Assembly (NCBI GenBank): GCA_020186115.1
Contig: WSYJ01000164.1
Location: forward strand, 1,080,547-1,144,546
Source: Histomonas meleagridis
Taxonomy: Eukaryota; Parabasalia; Tritrichomonadida; Dientamoebidae
Direction of reading: 5' to 3'
DNA: 64,000 bases
Each line of letters begins with the position of its first letter. The stretch's first letter is position 1. Positions 43,982 to 53,575 of the stretch are shown one piece after another. The notes under the pieces were generated by a model. The model saw only the letters and a list, made by a program, of their open reading frames with translations. It was not told where the DNA came from and ran no database searches. A program made the position numbers and the translations under genes.

Positions 43982-44787
43982 AATAAATTGCTCATATAAA
44001 TAATTAATAATTTTGTTAATAAATCAAAAAATCAGGTTCTAGAATGTTTAGTGAACCTTAGAGAAGAATTCTTTTGAATCCTTTGGGTTTGGCTTGATTG
44101 TGTCCTTTCCTTCTTCCCATTGTGCAGGACAAACCTCACCATGCTCTGCAGCAAATTGATAAGCTTTGACAAGACGGAGGACTTCTTCAACATTTCGTCC
44201 AACTTCAGGATTATCCATAGAAAGATGCCTAATGATTCCATTGGGATCAATAATTACAGTACCTCTAATATCATGCCCAGCTTCTTCAGAGTAAAATCCA
44301 AACTTCTTAGAAATCTTTCCTCCAAGATCTCCAATCAACTTAATATTCATTTTACCAAGTCCACCAGTATTCCTTGGCCTTCCAATCCATTCTAAATGGC
44401 AATAAACAGAATCAGTTGACATTCCAACAACTTCACAATTAATATCATTGAATCTTTTTGCATGCTCGCTGAATGCAATTACTTCAGTTGGGCAAACGAA
44501 TGTGAAATCGAGTGGATAAGAGAAGAGAACGAGCCATTTGCCTTTGAATTGACAGAGAGAAACATCTACAAATTCGAGATTTGGATCAACTGCAACACCC
44601 TTAAAACATGGAGAAGGATGGTTAATTACAGCAGTAGAAGAGCAATCTTGAACACCGGAACTCATAAAAATGAAGCGAAGACCGATGGAATAAAAATCAT
44701 TGAAATTTATTTTATTTTTTAGACATATTACAATCGGTAATAAAGATGAGAAGACAAAATTTCGGATAATTAATAGGAGATGATAAA
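43982..44787 (-). repeat. Segmental duplication, peroxiredoxin block 2
   Basis: Copy of 40,845-41,650. The right edge is at AGATGATAAATTA (about 44,787), after which the sequences differ (ATATTTG in copy 1, GATATTA in copy 2). Confidence 0.92.
44048..44665 (-). CDS. Typical 2-Cys peroxiredoxin, copy 2
   Basis: 205 residues, identical in amino-acid sequence to the product of 40,911-41,528 with the same FVCPTEV and EVCPAQW active-site motifs. The duplicated 5' flank is only about 120 bases, so expression depends on whether that includes the promoter. Identity suggests a very recent duplication or gene conversion. Confidence 0.93.
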   Translation of the reverse strand: MSSGVQDCSSTAVINHPSPCFKGVAVDPNLEFVDVSLCQFKGKWLVLFSYPLDFTFVCPTEVIAFSEHAKRFNDINCEVVGMSTDSVYCHLEWIGRPRNTGGLGKMNIKLIGDLGGKISKKFGFYSEEAGHDIRGTVIIDPNGIIRHLSMDNPEVGRNVEEVLRLVKAYQFAAEHGEVCPAQWEEGKDTIKPNPKDSKEFFSKVH

Positions 44788-45871
44788 TTAGATATTATCA
44801 TCAACCAATGCTTTAAATAAAGTATTTTTGTGTGAAACAAAGTTATGAAATTGTTACCTTTCGATTTAAGCAACATGTGAATAAAAATATTACACAAGAA
44901 AATATTACATATATAAAAATATTTAAAATAATGAAAAAACTCGCAATATATATTTAATATTTAATATTAATAAAAAATTAATGTAATAATAATTTATAGA
45001 TATTATTTCTATATTTTCATAGTATTTTGGTGTTATCATAATTTTATTTACACGCTTGAAAGTAAAGTAATTTTCCATTTTCCATTCTTTATTATATTCT
45101 GATAATTTTTTATAAAACTACATGTAAAAAAAAGTCTACTATTAACACAATTACATACTTTATACCATATATTCTTTATCATTTAAATCAAAGACCAAGA
45201 GTTAACTCTGAATCCAATAAACGTATTTCAAATATGTACTACTTAATGGATTTTTGAGAATTAGAAATATCTGAAAGCATCCAATTTCATCATGTTAAAT
45301 TACTATAATTTTATATCAAAAATCTAAGTGATAAAGTTAAATCCTTAATTTTTTTCTATACAGTTTTAATCTAACAAAGAAAGTATTATTTAATAATTAG
45401 AATTTACTGATAGACATAAAAGCATGATAAATTGATTACAAAAAAATTATTTTATAATATTCTTGCTTGGAACAAAACTTGATACCTAAAAGTACTGGAA
45501 TATTTCTGATGTTTATTAAATTTTCTTTGAAAAGTTTGAAATTTTTAGTATACAAAAATTTCAACGGAAAGCGATGATTTATCCCCACAATCTGAAAAAG
45601 GACCCTTTCGGGTACCCCTGTGAAAAAGTCATTTTAAGGAAATTGATTGGTTTATTTGGAAGCTTCCAAATTAATTTTGCATCATGAAATCCAAGTCTAA
45701 TGGCTAGAACCAAGCATTTTGATTACTAACCATCTGTTGGTAATCATGAAGTTCAACTATCTTAAAAAAAGTAATCATTTTCATAAAAGAAATATGTGAA
45801 AAAATTGCTTTACGATAAAAATATTAACAAAAGGTTATTTTGGTGGGAAAACGGAAATTTTATCTGAAAAA
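44788..45871. other. AT-rich intergenic, peroxiredoxin 2 to Myb gene
   Basis: About 1.1 kb. A more G+C-rich stretch at 45,590-45,625 (GGACCCTTTCGGGTACCCC) contains a short hairpin (GGGTACCC is self-complementary). No gene, tRNA or repeat could be recognised. Confidence 0.4.
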
Positions 45872-45883
45872 TACGGTTTTGAC
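45872..45883 (+). promoter_or_regulatory. TACGGTTTTGAC promoter motif, Myb gene
   Basis: It lies 22 bases before ATG 45,906. It matches the CGGTTT(T)GAC part of the motif at 53,343 (gene strand) and decides for ATG 45,906 over the open TTG at 45,840. Confidence 0.5.
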
Positions 45884-45905
45884 AAATACAACAGCATTGT
45901 TCCAA

Positions 45906-46724
45906 ATGAATGAATTTCTTGACTTACAAATTGATGAAAATGAACCTCGAGATATGTCCCAGTACATGACTTGTGGGTCACCTGAATCACGCGAGATCCC
46001 ACCCCAATGTAATATGAATAATAAATCTGCAATCAATTCTCCAATTTCCATTAACCCCCCTCCAAAGGTATTCAAAAAGAGCAAATGGACTCCTGAAGAG
46101 GACCGTCTGCTTAGAGAAAGTATTCATCAAAATGGCATGAGCAATTGGAGTCTTGTTGCTCAATTAATTCCTGGAAGGTCTGGTAAACAATGTCGTGAAC
46201 GTTGGATTAATCAGCTATGCCCAAATTTAAACAAAGATAATTGGTCGCCCAATGAAGATGCAATATTAATTCAACAGCAACGCTTATATGGTAATGTATG
46301 GTCTAAAATTGCACAATTTCTTCCAGGGCGCTCGTCAAACAATGTCAAAAATAGGTGGTCCTGGTTATCAAGACACAGAATATCACAGCAAATACCTACT
46401 CAAATGATGCAGTATGTTCCACAACAAATGCCATATGGCGCACCTCGTAATGCAGCTACGCCTGATTTGTTCAATCCCCAACAAACAGCACCACCCGATC
46501 TAACATGGAATATTGCATCTGATGGGCCACAGTTCCCACAAATGCAGAACAGATATGCCTTCTCAGAGCCTAATCCGATGACGAGTGATATGTTAAATAG
46601 TAGTTCAATGATTTCAACAGAATCAGACACTATGATGTTAAATGACGATCTAAACTTTGGAATGCCAAGAGACAGTGAAAGATATGATACTGGAGAAATG
46701 TTTGAAGCATTCGATTGGAGTTAA
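45906..46724 (+). CDS. R2R3-type Myb DNA-binding protein
   Basis: ATG 45,906 (MNEFLDLQIDENEP) gives 272 residues. Two Myb repeats: about 58-107 (SKWTPEEDRLLRESIHQNG, NWSLVAQLIPGRSGKQCRER) and about 111-157 (DNWSPNEDAILIQQQRLYG, VWSKIAQFLPGRSSNNVKNR). Each has the spaced Trp residues. The N-terminus is acidic and the C-terminus is Pro/Gln/Met-rich (QQMPYGAPRN), typical of a transcription factor. Trichomonads carry many such two-repeat Mybs, some of which bind TAACGATA-type promoter elements; a link to the motifs in this window is only a hypothesis. Confidence 0.9.
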   Translation: MNEFLDLQIDENEPRDMSQYMTCGSPESREIPPQCNMNNKSAINSPISINPPPKVFKKSKWTPEEDRLLRESIHQNGMSNWSLVAQLIPGRSGKQCRERWINQLCPNLNKDNWSPNEDAILIQQQRLYGNVWSKIAQFLPGRSSNNVKNRWSWLSRHRISQQIPTQMMQYVPQQMPYGAPRNAATPDLFNPQQTAPPDLTWNIASDGPQFPQMQNRYAFSEPNPMTSDMLNSSSMISTESDTMMLNDDLNFGMPRDSERYDTGEMFEAFDWS

Positions 46725-46990
46725 GTTTGTGTCCAAGTCGACTGGATTTTGTTCAGAAATAAACCATTTGATTTTAAAAGTGACATATCTGCATTTAAAC
46801 GTTCAATGCATTATGATCATCTTCTTCCTCAGTAAGTCCATTTCTATTGCTTGCTAAATTTACCATATTTCTAAAATAATGAATAGAATGTGCAATTTTA
46901 AGTTTCTTTTATCCAACACAATGATTTGGAGTTCTTCTTCCAGTTTTCTGGTAAAATTTATAAAAAAGTGACTTGAACAACTAAAACAAA

Positions 46991-47701
46991 ATGGAAGAGA
47001 ACAAAGCAATATGGGATTCTTCTGCTCTTTCTGAGCTTGATCAGTTCAAATATTCAGTAGAATATAAAGGGAGTGACATAAATTCCAAAATTTGCATTTG
47101 CAGTTCATCAAAATCATCAAGTTATTTCATAGGATCTTTAGCAAAGAATTTGAAACAAATTGGTTCTTTCGATGTTTCTATATATCGTATTGAAGAGCCA
47201 ACAAAATATGCAAATGGGGGCGAATCAGATTTCACATTTTTACAAAAATTTAGTAACCATGTTTATACAAAAGATGATGTTTGCATTGTGAATTTTGTTC
47301 ATACTGATGGATGTTACAATGAAATCATTAAATCATTTTTCGACACTTTGAAAATACAAGAAATCATAGTATTGGATTCAGTTCACCAATCTTACTTCAT
47401 GGGCGACACCAAAGCTCCATCAATGTACATTCTTTCTTCTTCTGATGAAGGACCAAAATTACCGCAACCAAACATAATCAGTGGATTGAGTGCTGGAATA
47501 ATTACATATGCAAACGTCAAAACTATCCCATGTAAAATACTTCAAATGGTCGAAGAGGATACAGGTGCATCAAAAGAGTCTATGGGAATATGGGCTACAT
47601 ATTTGACAAAATATATTCAATCAGACATAAGTTCAATTTCGTTTGCAGCAAATCGTATTGCTGAAGATCACAAGTCATTTATGAACAACCTATATTCATG
47701 A
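46991..47701 (+). CDS. Proteasome assembly chaperone-like protein (PAC1/PAC2 family)
   Basis: The 236-residue protein has an alpha/beta pattern with hydrophobic strands (KICICSSSK, DVCIVNFVH, QEIIVLDSV) and the segment PNIISGLSAGIITYANVKTI, then CKILQMVEEDTGASKESM, resembling the P-x-x-I-x-G-L-x-A and the Thr/Asp-rich tail of PSMG1/PAC1-type chaperones that help assemble the 20S proteasome alpha ring. The similarity is weak and identified by eye. AAAAAAGTGACTTG lies about 20 bases upstream. Intact frame. Confidence 0.45.
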   Translation: MEENKAIWDSSALSELDQFKYSVEYKGSDINSKICICSSSKSSSYFIGSLAKNLKQIGSFDVSIYRIEEPTKYANGGESDFTFLQKFSNHVYTKDDVCIVNFVHTDGCYNEIIKSFFDTLKIQEIIVLDSVHQSYFMGDTKAPSMYILSSSDEGPKLPQPNIISGLSAGIITYANVKTIPCKILQMVEEDTGASKESMGIWATYLTKYIQSDISSISFAANRIAEDHKSFMNNLYS

Positions 47702-47990
47702 GATCTAATTTTTTAATAAACACAATTGATTTCTTCTATTTTAATTTTTTGAAAAAACTCTTCGAAATAACAAGTAAATTATATAATTATATTTGTTTAA
47801 AATTTAGAAATCATTTGTTTGATTTCGAAAATTATTTTTAGAATGTGAAAATTTTATTAGCTAATATGCTTGGCATCTCATATATTTTATCATTTCACAA
47901 TAAATGATGCAAAAGTTTGAAAAGACCAGAAACAAATTTTTTTCGTGATGTGAATTTTTTTATCGATCGTTAATTGAAAATAATTAATAA
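47702..47990. other. Intergenic, PAC-like to kelch gene
   Basis: About 290 bases of AT-rich sequence, with the promoter motif of the kelch gene at its end. Confidence 0.5.
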
Positions 47991-48000
47991 AAACCGTTTT
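47991..48000 (+). promoter_or_regulatory. AAACCGTTTT promoter motif, kelch gene
   Basis: Ends 8 bases before ATG 48,008. It is followed by ACTCAAA, which could contain the transcription start (TCA) as in trichomonad initiators. Confidence 0.55.
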
Positions 48001-48007
48001 ACTCAAA

Positions 48008-50059
48008 ATGGAAAACTTGTTTGACTCAACTGATCCCGTCTTAGAGTGCAACTTTTCTCCATTCAAGCCATTCATATCTGCAGTAGACCTCTATCGTAGC
48101 GGGAATTCATATCTTTGCATTCCATTTGTTTTTTCATCCTTTTCTTATGAAAAAGATAGAAAGGATCTTTCTTGGAACAGCTTAAAATCAGCACCATTTG
48201 CACTCAGGAGAGGCCAGTCCTGCACGCCAGTAGATGAAAACGGATTTGCTTTTTTCGGAGGAAAAAGTACAGGAGAAGATTTATCAAACGAAATGTGGAT
48301 CATTAAAGATGATATATGGTCTCCATTACTCAACACAATCCCACCAAGGAAGTATCATGCAGCCGTCTTTATCCCAACAATAACCTCATTACTAATATCA
48401 GGTGGATATTCTAATAGAAATGTTCTAAATGACATGTATCTCTTTAACATTCGAACGTTAGAGCTTAAACAAATCGAACTCCAAAATCCAATCCAACTTG
48501 CCAAACATTCAATAGTCTATTTAGAAGGAACAAAAGTTTGTATCATTGGTGGTAATAACTCTAATGGAGAGCCAAACATGACTCTGTACATTATAGATGT
48601 TGCCACAAACGAAGTCAAAGAAATTAATAGTTATGTTCCATTTATACCAACCAATCTACACAAAGTCAGTTACAGCGAAGGAATGCTCATTGTCACCAAA
48701 AACTATGCTAATAGTGAAACATGGATCTTTGAAATGAATTATCTAATATGGCTCAAAGTTGATTTCAGCAGTTATCTCTCTGACGTACGTTTTGTATTCC
48801 CCAATCCGGATGGCTTCATGCTATTTGATTACAATCTTACCAAACTCATTCGTGTCTATTATCGTGATATCAATTATTTCAAAGATCGACTTTTATCCGC
48901 CAACATTCAATCAGATCTTTATGTGTTTGACGATGAAGAGCAGATAGGCATCTGTGAATCAGCACTTTCATTACATGAAAAATCTCTTGCTAATCTTCGA
49001 AATAAGATCACCATTACCAAATTCAATGAACTTCAAATAGGTCAGAAAGCCCTACAAACAATCAAAATGGAGAAGCTCCTTTTAGGCCTCGCGTTACACG
49101 AGCACAACCTCCAGCAGCAAATCGAAAGCAAGAAAATTCAAACGCGAAAACTGCCAACTGAAAAAGTCGACAAAACCGTCGATGAAGTTGTCAAATCACT
49201 TTCGGAGCAACACCAATCGCGCAAAAAAGAGAGAGCAATATATGAGAAGACTGCTAAGGCCAGCACTGAGACCATTAACCAATTCAACCAGTATCAAATT
49301 AATTATCTTAAAGAGCCAAATCTTTCAAATGAACCAAAATCTGTATTAATCAAAGAGTCTCAAGAATTATCCAAAAAGATAGCTGAGCAAGAAGAAGAGA
49401 TTGCTAACCTTACTGCACAACTTCAACAAGCGAAAAGCAAAGTTGTTAAATATATCAATTCATTAGTTGCGCTTACAAAGCAAGTTGAACACAGTGTTGA
49501 AGAGTACACAGAAACCGAGAAGAAAGAGCTTGAGATCACCAACAAGTTCATTGAGACCAAAATCAAATTTAACAAATTTGCACTTAAAGAAGTCGCACAC
49601 AAGAAATCGCAAGAGAACGTTGACGAGCTTGTTGAGAAACATATGAATGCCGTTGACGAGAACAAACGATTAGCATATCATCTTCATCTCCATAAACGTT
49701 CCAAGAACCAAAAACTCAAACAGCTCCGCGATGAAATCAATCTCATCTTCAACAAGAAGATGTCATCTTCAGCTGAAGGCGAGATTCGATGTCGTAAAGC
49801 GCGATCGGCACTTTTTGACATCTCCAATTGGGTCAATGAGAACGCGCACGTCTTCGGCGCTAACTACTTGGTGAACTCCATCGAATATAACCTGTCCAAG
49901 ATGGACACGTACATGCCCGAGCTGTCCGACAAGAGCAAGCGCACCGCAAAGAAGCAGGCGGCGTTCTCAGCAAGAAGAGCAGTGAGCCACAACTGGGACT
50001 CAATGTTTAAGGAGATGCTCGACACACTCGATTCGCTGGAGAAAATGCAACTTCTCTAA
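48008..50059 (+). CDS. Kelch-repeat and coiled-coil protein
   Basis: 683 residues. The N-terminal part has kelch-type repeats (GFAFFGGKST, SLLISGGYSNRN followed by DMYLFNIRT, VCIIGGNNSNGEP), covering about 60-220. From about 310 onward the protein is a long coiled coil (ESQELSKKIAEQEEEIANL, QVEHSVEEYTETEKKEL). Such kelch-coiled-coil proteins are common in trichomonads and may be cytoskeletal scaffolds; the function is unknown. The last 250 bases of the gene are far richer in C/G-ending codons than the rest. The minisatellite begins about 70 bases after the stop. Confidence 0.85.
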   Translation: MENLFDSTDPVLECNFSPFKPFISAVDLYRSGNSYLCIPFVFSSFSYEKDRKDLSWNSLKSAPFALRRGQSCTPVDENGFAFFGGKSTGEDLSNEMWIIKDDIWSPLLNTIPPRKYHAAVFIPTITSLLISGGYSNRNVLNDMYLFNIRTLELKQIELQNPIQLAKHSIVYLEGTKVCIIGGNNSNGEPNMTLYIIDVATNEVKEINSYVPFIPTNLHKVSYSEGMLIVTKNYANSETWIFEMNYLIWLKVDFSSYLSDVRFVFPNPDGFMLFDYNLTKLIRVYYRDINYFKDRLLSANIQSDLYVFDDEEQIGICESALSLHEKSLANLRNKITITKFNELQIGQKALQTIKMEKLLLGLALHEHNLQQQIESKKIQTRKLPTEKVDKTVDEVVKSLSEQHQSRKKERAIYEKTAKASTETINQFNQYQINYLKEPNLSNEPKSVLIKESQELSKKIAEQEEEIANLTAQLQQAKSKVVKYINSLVALTKQVEHSVEEYTETEKKELEITNKFIETKIKFNKFALKEVAHKKSQENVDELVEKHMNAVDENKRLAYHLHLHKRSKNQKLKQLRDEINLIFNKKMSSSAEGEIRCRKARSALFDISNWVNENAHVFGANYLVNSIEYNLSKMDTYMPELSDKSKRTAKKQAAFSARRAVSHNWDSMFKEMLDTLDSLEKMQLL

Positions 50060-50124
50060 CGATGAAATAATAAAGCGTGATTTGATACCGTGAAGTAATG
50101 GAATTGAGTTGTGTTATATGTGAG

Positions 50125-51899
50125 CGAAGATAAAATGTGGAATGAAATATAAGAATTTGATTTATGTTATATGTGGTGTGAGTGAAGATAAAATATGGAA
50201 TGAAATATAAGAATTTGATTTATGTTATATGTGGTGTGAGCGAAGATAAAATGTGGAATGAAATATAAGAATTTGATTTATGTTATATGTGGTGTGAGTG
50301 AAGATAAAATGTGGAATGAAATATAAGAATTTGATTTATGTTATATGTGCTGTGAGCGAAGATAAAATGTGGAATGAAATATAAGAATTTGATTTATGTT
50401 ATATGTGCTGTGAGTGAAGATAAAATATGGAATGAAATATAAGAATTTGATTTATGTTATATGTGGTGTGAGTGAAGATAAAATATGGAATGAAATATAA
50501 GAATTTGATTTATGTTATATGTGGTGTGAGTGAAGATAAAATATGGAATGAAATATAAGAATTTGATTTATGTTATATGTGCTGTGAGTGAAGATAAAAT
50601 GTGGAATGAAATATAAGAATTTGATTTATGTTATATGTGCTGTGAGCGAAGATAAAATGTGGAATGAAATATAAGAATTTGATTTATGTTATATGTGCTG
50701 TGAGTGAAGATAAAATGTGGAATGAAATATAAGAATTTGATTTATGTTATATGTGGTGTGAGTGAAGATAAAATATGGAATGAAATATAAGAATTTGATT
50801 TATGTTATATGTGCTGTGAGTGAAGATAAAATATGGAATGAAATATAAGAATTTGATTTATGTTATATGTGGTGTGAGTGAAGATAAAATATGGAATGAA
50901 ATATAAGAATTTGATTTATGTTATATGTGCTGTGAGTGAAGATAAAATATGGAATGAAATATAAGAATTTGATTTATGTTATATGTGGTGTGAGCGAAGA
51001 TAAAATGTGGAATGAAATATAAGAATTTGATTTATGTTATATGTGGTGTGAGTGAAGATAAAATATGGAATGAAATATAAGAATTTGATTTATGTTATAT
51101 GTGCTGTGAGTGAAGATAAAATATGGAATGAAATATAAGAATTTGATTTATGTTATATGTGGTGTGAGTGAAGATAAAATATGGAATGAAATATAAGAAT
51201 TTGATTTATGTTATATGTGCTGTGAGCGAAGATAAAATATGGAATGAAATATAAGAATTTGATTTATGTTATATGTGGTGTGAGTGAAGATAAAATATGG
51301 AATGAAATATAAGAATTTGATTTATGTTATATGTGCTGTGAGTGAAGATAAAATATGGAATGAAATATAAGAATTTGATTTATGTTATATGTGCTGTGAG
51401 TGAAGATAAAATATGGAATGAAATATAAGAATTTGATTTATGTTATATGTGGTGTGAGCGAAGATAAAATGTGGAATGAAATATAAGAATTTGATTTATG
51501 TTATATGTGGTGTGAGTGAAGATAAAATATGGAATGAAATATAAGAATTTGATTTATGTTATATGTGGTGTGAGTGAAGATAAAATATGGAATGAAATAT
51601 AAGAATTTGATTTATGTTATATGTGCTGTGAGTGAAGATAAAATGTGGAATGAAATATAAGAATTTGATTTATGTTATATGTGGTGTGAGTGAAGATAAA
51701 ATATGGAATGAAATATAAGAATTTGATTTATGTTATATGTGCTGTGAGCGAAGATAAAATGTGGAATGAAATATAAGAATTTGATTTATGTTATATGTGC
51801 TGTGAGCGAAGATAAAATGTGGAATGAAATATAAGAATTTGATTTATGTTATATGTGCTGTGAGCGAAGATAAAATATGGAATGAAATATAAGAATTTG
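50125..51899 (+). repeat. 58-bp minisatellite, about 31 units
   Basis: Unit GTGTGAGTGAAGATAAAATA and 38 more bases (TGGAATGAAATATAAGAATT and TGATTTATGTTATATGTG follow). Units keep exactly 58 bp and vary almost only at three sites: G/C in ATGTGGTG/ATGTGCTG, T/C in GAGTGAAG/GAGCGAAG, A/G in AAATATGG/AAATGTGG. Seven of the eight combinations occur. The length is not a multiple of three, and no ORF crosses the array, so it is non-coding. It separates the kelch gene from the RRM gene. Confidence 0.95.
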
Positions 51900-52324
51900 T
51901 ATATGGATGTGGGAATTTAAGTTTCCTTTTATTGAATGAATTAGGTAAAAAATCTTCATCAAAATGAAATTGTATAAAAATTTCCCCTATGTTAATTTAG
52001 TACTACATTCATTGATATGCATAATATTATTAGATGAAATCACATGGGCGATGAATTGATCCTAAACTTTCATAGATTTAATTAAGTAATCTATTTTTTC
52101 AAATAAAATCTTTAAGCTTAACGAAATGAAACACCAATAATTATTCAAATACAATATTGGAGATGACACGAATTTTAAATTTTAAGCTTTATTAAATTAT
52201 ATTATGTATATTGTTTCTTCATAAATATATAGCAATTTTATTAAATTCAATTGCAAGATATATAATAATAAAGAAGGAAATGTTTATTTTTTGACCATAT
52301 TTTTATGTGATTTCTCTAAAAATC
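51900..52324. other. Intergenic, minisatellite to RRM gene
   Basis: About 425 bases of AT-rich unique sequence; nothing recognised apart from the promoter region at the end. Confidence 0.5.
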
Positions 52325-52337
52325 AAAACGGTTATTT
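52325..52337 (+). promoter_or_regulatory. AAAACGGTTATTT promoter motif, RRM gene
   Basis: About 28 bases before ATG 52,365. It resembles the motif before other starts, and TAAACGTTATC follows at 52,348. Confidence 0.5.
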
Positions 52338-52364
52338 GACCAAGTCTAAACGTTATCTATATAA

Positions 52365-52853
52365 ATGGCAACAAATGACTCTTTTATTCTCCACATATAT
52401 AACATAAGTTATTTTACAGACCCTGAACAATTTAATATAATGTGTCAAAAAACAGGTGATATAATCGAAGCCAATTTGTTTATGAATAAAGATGGATTAT
52501 CAAAAGGTTTTGGATATGCCATATATTCATCAGAAGAAAAAGCAAATGCTGCAATGAAAATATTAACTGAAGAAGAATTTGATGGACGTCGCTTACATAT
52601 TCAATTAGAAAAGAAAAGTACACCAAAGCCAGAACAGCAGCAACCAAAGAAAAGCACCCCACCAGAAACACCTCCACAACGTTATTCATCTTCACACTAT
52701 CGTAGTCAGATTGATGATCATGATCGAAAGAGATATCAAAGCGCAAATAGACCAATTGGATATGATGACCCTTATCGGAGAAGGGACATTCCAAGGCGAA
52801 GTATTGCTCCTGACCAAAACGATCGATATCGTCCACACAATAGTCGTCATTAA
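52365..52853 (+). CDS. RRM RNA-binding protein with Arg-rich tail
   Basis: The 162-residue protein has one RRM (about 7-85): RNP2 ILHIYNIS, RNP1 KGFGYAIYS, and GRRLHIQLE at the end of the fold. A Pro/Gln-rich linker and an Arg/Tyr/Ser/Asp-rich tail (DRKRYQSANRPIGYDDPYRR) follow. It may act in mRNA processing or binding; similar in plan to the RRM protein at 58,914. ATG is preceded by the promoter motif. Confidence 0.88.
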   Translation: MATNDSFILHIYNISYFTDPEQFNIMCQKTGDIIEANLFMNKDGLSKGFGYAIYSSEEKANAAMKILTEEEFDGRRLHIQLEKKSTPKPEQQQPKKSTPPETPPQRYSSSHYRSQIDDHDRKRYQSANRPIGYDDPYRRRDIPRRSIAPDQNDRYRPHNSRH

Positions 52854-52924
52854 GGTAATAAACTCAATAAATGTTTTTAGCAAAACGCGATTTATAAAGA
52901 CAAAGAACCAATTCTAAACAATAC

Positions 52925-53324
52925 CTAAATTTGGCGAGCGAGTCTTGCAGTTTCGTAGCAACGCTTTTCGAAATCATCTTTATCAACAAACACCCTTGTA
53001 TGTTTTGCTGTTCCCACAAGTCCTTTTTCGTCCGATGCTTCAATTTCAAAATGAATACCATCTTTATCAATATCAACAATTCTTGATATAACAGAAACAT
53101 TAGAGCCTAACCTTGAAGGGTCTTTGATAAAACAAATTCATTTTTGCACTTATTGATGTTTGTCCACTAATAAGGCATGCAATCTCTACTGCTTTGCATG
53201 ATGCTTCCTCCATTAACGATGAAAGGACAGCAGTTGATAAAGCGTTTACAAGGACGGCCTTTAGGTTTGTTGCAAGGTGTTCGTTTTTCACCTGAATTGT
53301 TACTTTTCCTGTAGAATCAGCCAT
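52925..53324 (-). CDS. FlK-like hot-dog thioesterase, one frameshift
   Basis: From ATG 53,324: MADSTGKVTIQVKNEHLATN, then ALSTAVLSSLMEEASCKAVE and ISAKMN. One base must be skipped in the T run equal to 53,129-53,132; the frame then gives DPSRLGSNVSVISRIVDID, KGLVGTAKHTRVFVDKDDFEKR and ends ARLARQI at TAG 52,925. The pattern matches fluoroacetyl-CoA-thioesterase-like (FlK) hot-dog proteins: helix with M-E-x-A, a central strand, and the G-x-x-x-H-x-R-V-V-V-D ending. About 132 residues. The family is mostly bacterial, so lateral transfer is plausible. Substrate unknown. Confidence 0.7.
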
Positions 53325-53328
53325 ATTT

Positions 53329-53355
53329 TAACGATATGCGTCAAACCGTTTATTT
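53329..53355 (-). promoter_or_regulatory. Thioesterase promoter: TAACGATA plus AAACCGTTTATTT
   Basis: TAACGATA (53,329-53,336; another at 53,412-53,419), identical to the Myb recognition element described in Trichomonas vaginalis, lies next to AAACCGTTTATTT (53,343-53,355), all within 32 bases upstream of ATG 53,324. Confidence 0.55.
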
Positions 53356-53575
53356 CAGTGTGCTGTTATCCGCAAAGTGTCACACCCTTGAAAACGATAT
53401 AAATTTCAACATAACGATAGTTTTTTCTGTGAATAACAGTTTCCTGATCATTGAATTCATCTATCGGTATTAATATTTATACAAATTTAGAACAAAACAT
53501 AACTCGTAAATTCTTTATTTAAAATTCATGTAAATTTCCAGGTAATTCCTGGAGTGCTTGAAACCGTATGTCTCT

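Noticed and set aside
45840-45905. Upstream extension of the Myb gene
   Set aside because: Starts with TTG and contains the promoter motif; ATG 45,906 is preferred.
50125-51899. CRISPR-like array
   Set aside because: Units are contiguous 58-bp repeats without distinct spacers, in a eukaryotic context.
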